Positions 10,121 through 20,173 of a stretch of 64,000 nt of DNA are shown in pieces (the stretch's first letter is position 1; each line of letters begins with the position of its first letter). A program made the position numbers and the translations under genes. The stretch is from positions 85,112 to 149,111 of the forward strand of contig CACJMO010000001.1 of the NCBI GenBank assembly GCA_902594545.1, given 5' to 3'. The notes under the pieces are model-generated. The model saw only the letters and a list, made by a program, of their open reading frames with translations. It searched no databases and was not told where the DNA came from. The stretch comes from an uncultured SAR86 cluster bacterium (GTDB lineage: Bacteria; Pseudomonadota; Gammaproteobacteria; Magnimaribacterales; Magnimaribacteraceae).

Positions 10121-10559
10121 GGTCTTTAAGGAGAAACTTAAATTTAACTGGATCTGCATCAGATACTAAAACTGAGCAGTCCACATATTCTGACTTTATT
10201 TGTTGTAAGCCCCATGCCATGACATGCTTGCCGCCAGGCTCCAGAACTAGGCGGGAACCAGATTTTAAAGAGTATGTATTCATCTTACCCATTTTCATTA
10301 CGCCTGTATCCGTAGATGATATATCATGAATTTCAGCCATAATTGAGTCGCAATTAATTCCTTCGATATCAACCGAAGCATCAGATCTGTTAGTTACTGT
10401 TAAATATCCTGCTGTCATAGGCGACCCTTCTATAGGGACATACATAATTGCATCACTCACTATTATTTCAGAAAGGTCTTTATCTGAGCATTGAGTTAAA
10501 ATAATCGGTATGACAAGCGCCATTAAGATTCTATTAAGATTCATTTTCATGTTGTTCAT
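10113..10559 (-). CDS. PCu(A)C-type copper chaperone (DUF461), putative lipoprotein
   Basis: MTAGYLTVTNRSDASVDI...AEIHDISSTDTGVMKMGKM...L.PGGKHVMAWGL. Confidence 0.82.
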   Translation of the reverse strand: MNNMKMNLNRILMALVIPIILTQCSDKDLSEIIVSDAIMYVPIEGSPMTAGYLTVTNRSDASVDIEGINCDSIMAEIHDISSTDTGVMKMGKMNTYSLKSGSRLVLEPGGKHVMAWGLQQIKSEYVDCSVLVSDADPVKFKFLLKDRG

Positions 10560-10968
10560 TTCTTCCTATGCGTCGGTTGCCTTTTCTAATCCTTTATTGA
10601 AGCAATTAGAAAAGCAATCAGTACCATCAGCAGATGAAGCTTTTATTTTCAGTGCCCACAAGCTTGACGAAGGTAGCATGATACTCACATGGGCTTTGAA
10701 AGAAAACTGCTTTCTGTATGAGAACAAATTTAAAGTGGACTCAGATGATATTGAATTAGAACCGTTTGATATCATAGGTGAAGCAGTCGAAATTCAAGAT
10801 ATCTATTTCGGAGAAGTAAAAGTTTATTTTAATTTAATTTCAAAAAAATATAAGTTTCAAGACGAAACTAATGAAATAAATATTACCTATCAAGGCTGCA
10901 ATGAAAAAGGATTCTGCTATCCGCCAATAAGCAAAAAAATAAAGCCTAAAAATTTGAATTATTTATAA
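10549..10968 (+). CDS. Stand-alone DsbD N-terminal (alpha) domain protein
   Basis: YQGCNEKGFCYPPISKK matches the DsbD-alpha redox motif (E. coli YQGCADAGFCYPP); signal peptide MLFISSYASVAFS. ORF track start is 10510; the internal Met at 10549 is a candidate. Confidence 0.78.
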   Translation: MLFISSYASVAFSNPLLKQLEKQSVPSADEAFIFSAHKLDEGSMILTWALKENCFLYENKFKVDSDDIELEPFDIIGEAVEIQDIYFGEVKVYFNLISKKYKFQDETNEINITYQGCNEKGFCYPPISKKIKPKNLNYL

Positions 10969-11034
10969 TTTTTTGTATACCTTTTTACTTAAATTTCGAT
11001 TAAAATCGCCGAAAATAGCTCGAAATCCCTGCAA

Positions 11035-11469
11035 ATGACTAAATATATGCTAATTAATGGACCCAACTTAAATTTATTGGGCACTAGAGAACCTGAAATA
11101 TATGGTCATGAGACTCTAAATGATATTGAACTAAACCTAACTGCAATAGCAAAAGAAAATGATGCTGAACTTGTCTGCTTTCAATCAAATGCGGAACATG
11201 AATTAGTAGAGATTGTTCACTCTGCAAGGACAGATACAAACGGAATTATCATTAATCCTGGTGCTTTGACGCACAGCAGCATCGCTCTAAGAGATGCTTT
11301 ATCGGGAGTTGGCGTACCTTTTATAGAAGTTCATATCTCAAACATATACGCAAGGGAAGATTTCCGACAAAAATCATTTTTGTCAGATATAGCTGAAGGT
11401 GTAATTTCTGGTCTAGGTATTCAAGGTTATGAACTTGCTTTAAGTACAGCAATAAATAAATTTAAATAA
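11035..11469 (+). CDS. aroQ: 3-dehydroquinate dehydratase, type II
   Basis: [20 protein letters not shown]...[10 protein letters not shown]...[17 protein letters not shown]. Confidence 0.97.
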   Translation: MTKYMLINGPNLNLLGTREPEIYGHETLNDIELNLTAIAKENDAELVCFQSNAEHELVEIVHSARTDTNGIIINPGALTHSSIALRDALSGVGVPFIEVHISNIYAREDFRQKSFLSDIAEGVISGLGIQGYELALSTAINKFK

Positions 11470-11485
11470 ATTAAGAGGAGAGAAG

Positions 11486-11935
11486 ATGGATATAAGAAAG
11501 GTAAAAAAACTCATTGAGATGCTAGAAAATTCAAATCTTGAAGAAATTGAAATACAAGAAGGTGAAGAATCTGTCAGGCTAGTAAAAAGCAATGGGTCTG
11601 CTCCAAAACTTCAACAACAATCTATAGTTGTTCCACAAGAAAATCTTGCTGTGTCTGCTCAACCAGTGACTGAAGAAACTGAGGTTGCTCCGAAAGATAG
11701 CAACTCAATAAACTCACCGATGGTAGGAACTTTTTATGCTTCCGCATCTCCTGGTGCTAAACCATTTATATCTGTAGGTGATGTTGTTCAAGAAGGGGAT
11801 GTTGTTTGCATAGTGGAAGCTATGAAGATGATGAATGAAATTAAATCAGAATTTTCCGGAACAGTGCTCTCTGTAAATGTAGAAAATTCAGAGCCCGTAG
11901 AGTACGGACAATCACTATTTGAAATCTCAAAATAA
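11486..11935 (+). CDS. accB: Acetyl-CoA carboxylase biotin carboxyl carrier protein
   Basis: [10 protein letters not shown] biotinylation motif; adjacent to accC. Confidence 0.97.
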   Translation: MDIRKVKKLIEMLENSNLEEIEIQEGEESVRLVKSNGSAPKLQQQSIVVPQENLAVSAQPVTEETEVAPKDSNSINSPMVGTFYASASPGAKPFISVGDVVQEGDVVCIVEAMKMMNEIKSEFSGTVLSVNVENSEPVEYGQSLFEISK

Positions 11936-13269
11936 TGATAAGTAAACTCTTAATCGCCAACAGAGGTGAAATTGCTCTTCGTATATTACGAGCAGCAAAA
12001 GAACTTAAGATACCTACCGTGGCAGCTTACTCAGAAGCTGATAAAGATTTAATGCATGTAAAAATGGCAGATGAATCAATTTGCATTGGTCCTGCTGACT
12101 CAAGTCAGAGTTACTTGAACATACCAGCTATTATTAGTGCTATGGAGCTTTCTGGAGCGGATGGTGTGCATCCAGGGTATGGTTTTTTATCTGAAAATGC
12201 AGATTTCGCTGAAAAAATTGAAAAGAGCGGTTTTGACTTTGTAGGACCATCAGCTTCAGTTATCAGAATGATGGGAAATAAAGTTTCCGCAAAAGAATTT
12301 GCACTCGAAGCAGGACTACCTATTGTCCCTGGCTCAACTGGCCCTATTGATGAAGATACCCATAAAAAAGCTGAAGAAATTGGTTATCCAGTAATAATTA
12401 AAGCTGCTTCAGGGGGTGGGGGACGTGGCATGCGAATTGTGCATTCTCCGCAAGAGTTAGATGATGCAATAGAGTTAACTCAACAGGAATCTGCTGCTGC
12501 CTTTGGTGACTCAACTGTTTATTTAGAAAAATTCTTAGAGAGCCCCAGGCATATTGAAGTGCAAGTGCTCGCCGATAGACATGGAAATGTTCTCCATCTG
12601 GGAGATAGAGACTGTTCCTTACAAAGAAGACATCAGAAGGTTATAGAAGAAGCTCCTGCCATGGGCATTAAAGAAGAAAAAAGAGAGGAAATTTATGCTC
12701 AATGCATAGAGGCTTGCAGAAAAATGAATTATGTAAGCGCGGGCACTTTCGAATTTTTATATGAGAATGATAACTTTTACTTCATCGAGATGAATACCAG
12801 AATACAAGTTGAACATCCTGTAACAGAGAGTGTCACAGGGCTAGATTTGGTGAAGCTGCAACTTCGAATTGCGAGAGATGAAGAATTGAAGATCAAACAA
12901 GAAGATATCGCAATGAAGGGTCATGCCATCGAATGCAGAATTAATGCAGAAAACTCGGAAACTTTTTTACCGTCTCCTGGAAAAATATTGGAATACCATG
13001 CTCCAGGTGGCATAGGAGTCAGGATGGATTCACATCTTTATAAAGATTATGTAGTCCCTCCCTATTACGATTCTCTGATTGCTAAGGTTATTTGCAGAGC
13101 AAACGACAGGGAAGATGCTAGAGCTAGATTGGAAAGAGCTTTAGAAGAAATGTATGTCCTAGGAATTGATACTAATTTAGACATGCACAGAAAATTAATA
13201 AATGATCCAAATTTTATTAATGGAACCTTCAATATCAACTATCTAGAAAATCTAACTAAGGAAAAATAA
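11935..13269 (+). CDS. accC: Acetyl-CoA carboxylase biotin carboxylase subunit
   Basis: [21 protein letters not shown]...[14 protein letters not shown]. Confidence 0.98.
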   Translation: MISKLLIANRGEIALRILRAAKELKIPTVAAYSEADKDLMHVKMADESICIGPADSSQSYLNIPAIISAMELSGADGVHPGYGFLSENADFAEKIEKSGFDFVGPSASVIRMMGNKVSAKEFALEAGLPIVPGSTGPIDEDTHKKAEEIGYPVIIKAASGGGGRGMRIVHSPQELDDAIELTQQESAAAFGDSTVYLEKFLESPRHIEVQVLADRHGNVLHLGDRDCSLQRRHQKVIEEAPAMGIKEEKREEIYAQCIEACRKMNYVSAGTFEFLYENDNFYFIEMNTRIQVEHPVTESVTGLDLVKLQLRIARDEELKIKQEDIAMKGHAIECRINAENSETFLPSPGKILEYHAPGGIGVRMDSHLYKDYVVPPYYDSLIAKVICRANDREDARARLERALEEMYVLGIDTNLDMHRKLINDPNFINGTFNINYLENLTKEK

Positions 13270-13270
13270 T

Positions 13271-15721
13271 ATGCCCAAGAAAGATCTTCCTTATGAACCG
13301 GGAGACATCGAAGAGGCGGTTCAGAAATATTGGCAAGATAGTAATACTTTTTCTGTTACTGAAGACCCAAATAAAGAAAAGTTCTATTGTCTGAGCATGT
13401 TTCCTTATCCAAGTGGCTCAATACATATGGGTCACGTAAGGAATTATTCTATTGGCGATGCCATTAGTAGATTTCATAGAATGTTAGGCAAGAATGTTCT
13501 TCAACCAATGGGCTGGGATGCCTTTGGTCTACCCGCAGAAAATGCAGCTATAAACAATAAAGTCCAACCCTCTGAATGGACCTTAGAAAATATTGAGAGT
13601 ATGAAAACGCAATTATCCAGATTGGGTTTTGCTTACGACTGGAAAAGGGAATTTGCAACTTCGCAATCAGATTACTATAAATGGGAGCAATGGTTCTTTC
13701 TGCAAATGTTAGATAAAGGCTTAGCCTATCAAGAAGAAGCAGAAGTTAATTGGGACCCAATAGATCAAACAGTTTTAGCAAACGAACAAGTAATAGATGG
13801 GAGAGGATGGCGATCTGGAGCAGAAGTTGAAAAGAAGAAACTAAAACAGTGGTTTTTGAAAATAACTGATTATTCAGAGGAACTCCTAGAAGGAATAGAA
13901 ACTCTCAAAGGGTGGCCTGAGCAAGTAAGAATCCAACAAAAAAACTGGATAGGTAAGTCTGAGGGAATGAACTTCAGTTTCAAAGTAAAAGACAGTGATG
14001 AAATTATAAATGTTTTCACTACAAGACCGGACACAATTATGGGGGTTTCTTTCATAGCTATTTCTGCCTCACATAAGTTAAGTATTGATCTTTCTGAAAA
14101 GGAAGATAAGTTCAAGTCATTCATCGAAAAACAAAATAAAGTAAAACAATCTGAAGCAGAGTTTGCTAAACAAGAAAAAGAAGGGCTTTTTACTGAGCTT
14201 TATGCCATACATCCCTTCACAGGAGATCAAATACCAATTTGGATAGCTAACTTTGTGCTTAGTGACTACGGGTCCGGAGCTTTAATGGCTGTTCCTGCTC
14301 ATGATCAAAGAGACTTCGAGTTTGCGAATAAATATGACCTGCCGATCTTGCCAGTAATTGAAGACAGATCTGATGCCTCTGACACCCTTGAAGAAGCTTA
14401 TCTTGAAAAAAACACTTTAATCAATTCTAAGGAGTTTAACGGTTTAAATTTCGGTGAAGCTTTTAAAGCTATTGAGAAAAAAGCAGAAGAATTGGGTTGT
14501 GGGTATAGAGAGACCAATTTCAGATTAAGAGATTGGGGAGTATCTCGACAAAGATATTGGGGAGCACCAATACCAGTACTGCATGATAGTGAAAACACTT
14601 ATCCTTCAAAAACCTTACCTGTAGAACTACCATCTAAAGTTGAATTTAAAGGAGTTAGTTCTCCTCTGCACAATATGCCTGAATTTTTAAATGTAGAGGT
14701 TGATGGAAAAAAACTTATACGAGAAACAGACACATTTGATACGTTCTTTGAGTCTTCATGGTACTACGCCAGATTTGCCAGCTTTGATTCTAATAAATCT
14801 ATGCTGGATGAGCGTGCTAAATATTGGTTACCAGTCGATCAATATGTGGGTGGTATAGAGCATGCTGTATTGCATCTCTTGTATTCTAGATTCTTTTATA
14901 GGTGCATGAGAGATATGGGTCTTGTTGAAGGAGATGAGCCTTTTACTAATCTACTTTGTCAGGGAATGGTTTTGAAAGACGGAGCTAAAATGTCTAAATC
15001 AAAAGGAAATACTGTTGACCCTCAAGGTTTAATTGAAAAGTATGGAGCAGATACTGTAAGACTCTTTGTTTTATTTGCTGCTCCACCCGAACAATCTCTG
15101 GAATGGTCTGATCAGGGTGTACAAGGAGCCCATAGATTTATAAATAGAATTTGGAAGATAGTTAATAGATATTTAGAGGCTGATCACACAACAGACTTTA
15201 ATTTTGAAGATTTGAATAAAGATCAGAAGCAACTACGTAATAAAACTCACAAAACACTGGTAAAAGTTAAAGATGATTATTTGAGGAGGCATAGCTTTAA
15301 TACTGCTATAGCAGCTATTATGGAATTATCTAATGCTATTCCTACAAAATATCTAGAAGAAAGCGCTAGTAAAAAAGAAAGAGCAATAGCTGCAGAGGCT
15401 ATAGAAGCAATATTGCTAATGCTATCGCCTATAACTCCACATTTGTGCCAACACTTGTGGTGGGAGCTATATCCTGGAGATTCCATAGTAGATAAAGAAT
15501 GGCCTGAAGCAGATGGAAGTCTTTTAGAAGAAGATTCCATCAGAATAGCTATTCAAATTAATGGAAAGTTAAGGTCGGAAATAGAAATTGAAAAGAATAT
15601 GGTGTCTGAAGAAATTGAAGAGATTGCTTTAAATGATTTAAAAATCTTAAAACATTTAGAAAATGCCGAAGTAAAAAAAGTGATTTATGTTCCAGGAAAA
15701 ATAGTGAACATAGTTATATGA
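13271..15721 (+). CDS. leuS: Leucyl-tRNA synthetase
   Basis: FPYPSGSIHMGHVRNY (HIGH) and KMSKSKGN (KMSKS). Confidence 0.98.
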   Translation: MPKKDLPYEPGDIEEAVQKYWQDSNTFSVTEDPNKEKFYCLSMFPYPSGSIHMGHVRNYSIGDAISRFHRMLGKNVLQPMGWDAFGLPAENAAINNKVQPSEWTLENIESMKTQLSRLGFAYDWKREFATSQSDYYKWEQWFFLQMLDKGLAYQEEAEVNWDPIDQTVLANEQVIDGRGWRSGAEVEKKKLKQWFLKITDYSEELLEGIETLKGWPEQVRIQQKNWIGKSEGMNFSFKVKDSDEIINVFTTRPDTIMGVSFIAISASHKLSIDLSEKEDKFKSFIEKQNKVKQSEAEFAKQEKEGLFTELYAIHPFTGDQIPIWIANFVLSDYGSGALMAVPAHDQRDFEFANKYDLPILPVIEDRSDASDTLEEAYLEKNTLINSKEFNGLNFGEAFKAIEKKAEELGCGYRETNFRLRDWGVSRQRYWGAPIPVLHDSENTYPSKTLPVELPSKVEFKGVSSPLHNMPEFLNVEVDGKKLIRETDTFDTFFESSWYYARFASFDSNKSMLDERAKYWLPVDQYVGGIEHAVLHLLYSRFFYRCMRDMGLVEGDEPFTNLLCQGMVLKDGAKMSKSKGNTVDPQGLIEKYGADTVRLFVLFAAPPEQSLEWSDQGVQGAHRFINRIWKIVNRYLEADHTTDFNFEDLNKDQKQLRNKTHKTLVKVKDDYLRRHSFNTAIAAIMELSNAIPTKYLEESASKKERAIAAEAIEAILLMLSPITPHLCQHLWWELYPGDSIVDKEWPEADGSLLEEDSIRIAIQINGKLRSEIEIEKNMVSEEIEEIALNDLKILKHLENAEVKKVIYVPGKIVNIVI

Positions 15722-16221
15722 AAAACCTAACTTCTCGAAGTACAAGATACATTATCCTGCTACTTAGTTTCATTTGTTTTACTTCTTGCGGATACGAATT
15801 AAGAAACCCCTCTAGTTCGTTATCGGACATACAATTCAGAATAATTTCTGAGAATTCAGAATTAAATCAAGAGTTCGAAAAGCAAATCAAACAAAGAAAT
15901 GTAATCTTTCAGTCAGATCAAGCAAAATCTACTATAACTCTCAAAATAAAAAATCATGATCTTCAAAGATTTGTTGGTTCTGTGGGAGGGGGTGCCCGCA
16001 CCACTCAAGTTAGATTTGAATATAAAATAGTTTATGAGATTTTGAGTGAAGGAATGAAGATGCCTCTATTGATTAATTATGAAGACTCTTCTTTTGTAGA
16101 CTTTAATCAGTCAGATCTTTTGGCATTTGAAGAGGAGTCAGCTTCTGTAAAAGAAAGCTTTGTTAGAAAAGCAATTAGAAATTTAGAGTTTAAAGTGGTT
16201 AGTTATCTCAATGAAACTTAG
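15718..16221 (+). CDS. lptE: LPS-assembly lipoprotein LptE
   Basis: Lipobox CFTSCGYELR; position between leuS and holA. Confidence 0.88.
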   Translation: MKNLTSRSTRYIILLLSFICFTSCGYELRNPSSSLSDIQFRIISENSELNQEFEKQIKQRNVIFQSDQAKSTITLKIKNHDLQRFVGSVGGGARTTQVRFEYKIVYEILSEGMKMPLLINYEDSSFVDFNQSDLLAFEEESASVKESFVRKAIRNLEFKVVSYLNET

Positions 16222-17185
16222 CAAATCTCATCTATTCAATCATCTCAAAGAAAGTGATCTAAACCGTATATATTGTTTTTGTGCTGATGAATCAATTCAA
16301 ATTACCGCCCTATCAGACAAAGTGATAGCGACAGCAAAATCTAAAGGTTTTGAAGAAAAACAAACTTTTGTTATTTCAAAAGATACAGATTGGTCTTTTC
16401 TAAATGCAAATAATGAAAATCTAGATTTATTTGGATCAAGCAAAATACTTGAGATTAAATTAATTGGAACAGGTCCAGGATCAAAAGGATCAAAAGCCAT
16501 AAAAGAATACTGCCTGAATGCTGATCCCAATAAATTACTAATATTCTCAGTCGAGAAATTAGATAAAAAACAACTGAATAGTGCATGGATTAAAGCTCTT
16601 GAAGAAAATGGTATTTTGGTGATCGAACCTCCTATAACAAAGAATTCTATGCCTGAATGGATTAAGGCCAAATCGATAGAAATGGGATTAACTTTAGATG
16701 AAAGTGCTATAAAACTTCTATCAGAAAAAACGGAAGGAAACCTCTTTGCCGCATCACAAGAATTAATGAAGTTGTCTCTTCTCTTTGATAACAAAGAAAT
16801 ATCTATTGAAGAAATGGAAAAATCAATTTCCAACTCATCCAAATTTGGGGTATTTGACCTATCTAATGCTTTTGTTGAGGGAGATAAAAAAAGAGCTGTA
16901 AGAATAATAGAGACCTTGAGAGCTGAAGGCACTCAACCTCCACTAGTTTTATGGGCTCTTTCTAAGGAAATTAAAAATCTATATACGGTCATCGAAGAAG
17001 GAAATACTAAAAGTATCTGGGGTCCAAAGTTCTATCTAGATTCTCTTTCAAAAAGAGCAAGGACATTATCAAGTGCTAAAATCAAAAAATCCCTTAAAGA
17101 TGTCGCCGAAATAGATATGGCCATAAAGGGTCTATCCAGCAAGAGTCCATGGCAATCAATAAGAGACCTAGCTCTTGATCTATAG
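16211..17185 (+). CDS. holA: DNA polymerase III subunit delta
   Basis: 324 aa; delta-type architecture (LLSEKTEGNLFAASQELMKL); conserved leuS-lptE-holA context. Confidence 0.9.
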   Translation: MKLSKSHLFNHLKESDLNRIYCFCADESIQITALSDKVIATAKSKGFEEKQTFVISKDTDWSFLNANNENLDLFGSSKILEIKLIGTGPGSKGSKAIKEYCLNADPNKLLIFSVEKLDKKQLNSAWIKALEENGILVIEPPITKNSMPEWIKAKSIEMGLTLDESAIKLLSEKTEGNLFAASQELMKLSLLFDNKEISIEEMEKSISNSSKFGVFDLSNAFVEGDKKRAVRIIETLRAEGTQPPLVLWALSKEIKNLYTVIEEGNTKSIWGPKFYLDSLSKRARTLSSAKIKKSLKDVAEIDMAIKGLSSKSPWQSIRDLALDL

Positions 17186-17188
17186 ATT

Positions 17189-18019
17189 TTAGAAAAAATC
17201 TAAAGCTCTGTGCCATATAGACTCTTTAGGGTCTTTAGAGGGTAAGATAAAATCATCTATTGAGTGGATCGGCTGTACCTCTTTAGTGGAGCTTGTTAGC
17301 CAAACTTCATCTGCTGAATACAATTCTTGAATATCAATATCTTGCTCAAGAACATCAATGCCTTCACTCAGCAGCTTATCAAGAAGATACTGTCTAGTTA
17401 CTCCCGGAAGGATCTTATTGCTTAAGGGAGGTGTAAAAACAATTCCTTCTTTAACCATGAATAGGTTTGATTTGGAGCCTTCGTTAATCAAACCATCTTT
17501 ATGAAAAATGACCTCGTCAACCGGATTAAGAGTTGGGTTATGACTAGACAATATGTTTCCAATTAATGCCGTAGTTTTGATATCGCATCTTTGCCATCTT
17601 ATGTCTTCTTCTAGTCTTGTAGTTAAGCCTTTCAAGTTAGGTTGAGATTTATATGGATTTGGTTCTAATTCTTGAGAAGTTATGAATAAAGAGGATTGAA
17701 GATCCTTATCTGCCGCATGAGACCTTACAGCCTGAACACCTCTTGATACTTGAATGTAGAAGGATTGATTTTTATGAAGGTTTTTTTTGTGAAGTAGCTT
17801 TAAGATATTTTCAAGATCTTCTAACTCCTGAGGAGAGGATATGAAGGTTTTATACAAAGAGGATTTTAATCTTTCAAAATGTTCCTCGAATAAAAAAAGC
17901 TTTTGATCATAGGAGGGAATAACCTCATAAATTCCATCTCCAAAAGTAGCACTTCTATCTAGAGGTGATATTTTTGCATCTTCAGCTTTTATATAGCTTC
18001 CATTTAAATATACCCACAT
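17189..18019 (-). CDS. dat: Class IV aminotransferase, probable D-amino-acid transaminase
   Basis: MWVYLNGSYIKAEDAKISPLDRSATFGDGIYEVI...QVSRGVQAVRSHA; next to dacA. Confidence 0.78.
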   Translation of the reverse strand: MWVYLNGSYIKAEDAKISPLDRSATFGDGIYEVIPSYDQKLFLFEEHFERLKSSLYKTFISSPQELEDLENILKLLHKKNLHKNQSFYIQVSRGVQAVRSHAADKDLQSSLFITSQELEPNPYKSQPNLKGLTTRLEEDIRWQRCDIKTTALIGNILSSHNPTLNPVDEVIFHKDGLINEGSKSNLFMVKEGIVFTPPLSNKILPGVTRQYLLDKLLSEGIDVLEQDIDIQELYSADEVWLTSSTKEVQPIHSIDDFILPSKDPKESIWHRALDFF

Positions 18020-18027
18020 GGAATATT

Positions 18028-19197
18028 TTATTCTTCCATTAAAAACTGATAGGTAAGTAGCTTAATATTAGACCAAGCCCTACCAAAGAATCCTAAGGCA
18101 GGAATATCTTTCATAGAGACAACATCAATAGATGCTACTGCATCTCCGTCTAGCATAAGCTCTACTTTTCCAACAATCTGTCCTTTTTCTATTGGAGCTT
18201 GGAGATAATCATTCAATTTAATAGTCGATTCAATTCTTGGGAAATCCCTTGGAGAGAGTGTTAGGTATAAGTCTTGAATTGCAGAAAGGTCAACAGTTTC
18301 TTCTTCCCCTCCCCAAACCTGCTCTTTTATCAAAACAGTATCGCTTTCAAGCACTTGCTTTGTTCTATAGTACCTAAAGCCATAGTCTAAGAGCCTTCTG
18401 TTATCTGTAAGTCTTGATTTTTCACTGGAACTTTTTAAGGTTACAGCGATTAATCTCGTATCATTTCTAACCCCAGAGGAAACTAAACAATAACCAGCAC
18501 TTTCAGTATGTCCAGTTTTTACACCGTCTATTGAGTCATCCTGCCATAAAAGGCTGTTCCTATTGCGTTGTTTGATATCGTTATAGGTAAAGTATTTTTC
18601 TTTATATAGGGCATAGTGATCAGGAAATTTATCTATAAGACTTTTTGTGAGCTTTGCTAGATCTCTTGCTGATGAATAATGTTCAGGATCAGGCCAACCT
18701 GTAACATTCATAAATTGTGTATTAGTCATACCCAATTCTCTTACATACATACCCATAAGCTCTACAAAGCCTTCTTCGGAGGAAGCAACATGTTCTGCAA
18801 TGGCACAACTAGCATCATTTCCTGACTGAATTACCATACCTTTCATTAAGTCAGAAAAGAGAACCTTAGTTCCCTCTCTTATAAACATTTTAGAGCCGCC
18901 TTTTCTCCAACAATTTTCACTTATGAATACCTCATCATTTAGGTTAATAAAACCTTTAGCTGCTTGGTCCGCAGCCACATAACCCGTCATTATTTTAGTG
19001 ATACTCGCTGGTTCTATTCTTTCATCAGCTCCATTCTCAGCTAATATCCTGCCTGATACTGAATCCATTAATATGTAATTCGTCGCATTCAAAGAAGGAG
19101 GTTTAGGAATAAAACTTTCTTCGGAATGCATAGGAAACGCAAAAGCAAGAGTAAATAAAATTTGAATATGTATAAGAAAATTTATTTGTTTTTTCAT
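18028..19197 (-). CDS. dacA: D-alanyl-D-alanine carboxypeptidase (PBP5/6 family)
   Basis: EPASITKIMTGYVA (SxxK), QSGNDASCA (SxN), DGVKTGHTESAGYC (KTG). Start taken at the internal Met before the signal peptide. Confidence 0.93.
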   Translation of the reverse strand: MKKQINFLIHIQILFTLAFAFPMHSEESFIPKPPSLNATNYILMDSVSGRILAENGADERIEPASITKIMTGYVAADQAAKGFINLNDEVFISENCWRKGGSKMFIREGTKVLFSDLMKGMVIQSGNDASCAIAEHVASSEEGFVELMGMYVRELGMTNTQFMNVTGWPDPEHYSSARDLAKLTKSLIDKFPDHYALYKEKYFTYNDIKQRNRNSLLWQDDSIDGVKTGHTESAGYCLVSSGVRNDTRLIAVTLKSSSEKSRLTDNRRLLDYGFRYYRTKQVLESDTVLIKEQVWGGEEETVDLSAIQDLYLTLSPRDFPRIESTIKLNDYLQAPIEKGQIVGKVELMLDGDAVASIDVVSMKDIPALGFFGRAWSNIKLLTYQFLMEE

Positions 19198-19198
19198 A

Positions 19199-20173
19199 TT
19201 AGAAGAATTCCGATAAAGCATTGCTAAATTCAAATACTGCCATGACATAAAGTTTACTACGATTGTACCTGGAGATTGATTGATAATTGTCGAACCCTAG
19301 CCAGTATTCATAACCTTCACTCAAATCAAGTGATATAGGGACAAATTTTAAATTTCCTGGAATAGACTCAGTAGATTGCAACCCCAACTTATCGAGCTCC
19401 ATGCTAGTCATGTAAGGTTTAAAAGACGATTTAATAGGAGCGTCTTGATTAACGGCTATTGCCCTTATCGCTACAGGTGTATTGGGTTTCCATTTCCCTT
19501 TTTTGCTTAAAAAATTAGCCACGCTACCTATCGCATCGACAGGATTATTGAGAATGTCTCTTGTACCATCGTTATCAAAATCTACAGCGTAATTCCTATA
19601 GCTATCAGGCATAAATTGACCATAACCCATTGCTCCAGCAATAGATCCAACAATCTGATCAGGAGCTAAGTTTTCTTCCCGGCTTAATAATAAAAACTCT
19701 TCTAATTGAGTTTTAAAAAATTTTGATCTTCTAGGGTAATCAAATGCTAATGTAGCTAACGAATCAATAACTCGAATATTGCCTTTTATCCTTCCATATC
19801 TTGTTTCAATTCCTATGATTGAAGCAATAATTTCAGCAGGTACCCCATAAACAGACTCTGCCCTTAGCAGATCACTTTTGTGCTGCTCAATAAAAACTTC
19901 ACCAGCAGAGATTCTCGAGTCATTAACCATGATGCTTTTATAACGCTCCCAAGTCATGGTCCCTTCGGGTTGTTTATTCATTATCCTTATTACTCTTTCT
20001 TGATGATTGGCTTCTCCAAGAAGGTTGTTTAGAAGGTCTCTGTCAAAATCATGTTTTTCATTCATATAGTCTATGAAGTCAGAGACCTCTTCTCTCGCTA
20101 AGTAATCTGAGTGAATACTCTGCACAAAAAAGATGGCTAATAAGAAAACAAGTTTTGATTTTATTTGATTCAT
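19199..20173 (-). CDS. mltB: Lytic murein transglycosylase B
   Basis: IIGIETRYGRIKGNIRVIDSLATLAFDYPRRSKFF...GAMGYGQFMPDSYRNYAVDFD. Confidence 0.93.
   Translation of the reverse strand: MNQIKSKLVFLLAIFFVQSIHSDYLAREEVSDFIDYMNEKHDFDRDLLNNLLGEANHQERVIRIMNKQPEGTMTWERYKSIMVNDSRISAGEVFIEQHKSDLLRAESVYGVPAEIIASIIGIETRYGRIKGNIRVIDSLATLAFDYPRRSKFFKTQLEEFLLLSREENLAPDQIVGSIAGAMGYGQFMPDSYRNYAVDFDNDGTRDILNNPVDAIGSVANFLSKKGKWKPNTPVAIRAIAVNQDAPIKSSFKPYMTSMELDKLGLQSTESIPGNLKFVPISLDLSEGYEYWLGFDNYQSISRYNRSKLYVMAVFEFSNALSEFF

Noticed and set aside
10991-11010. CGATTAAAATCG small palindrome before aroQ
   Set aside because: 5-bp arms in AT-rich DNA; expected by chance.
16297-16932. 211-aa minus-strand ORF
   Set aside because: Antisense inside holA; no recognisable motif or RBS.
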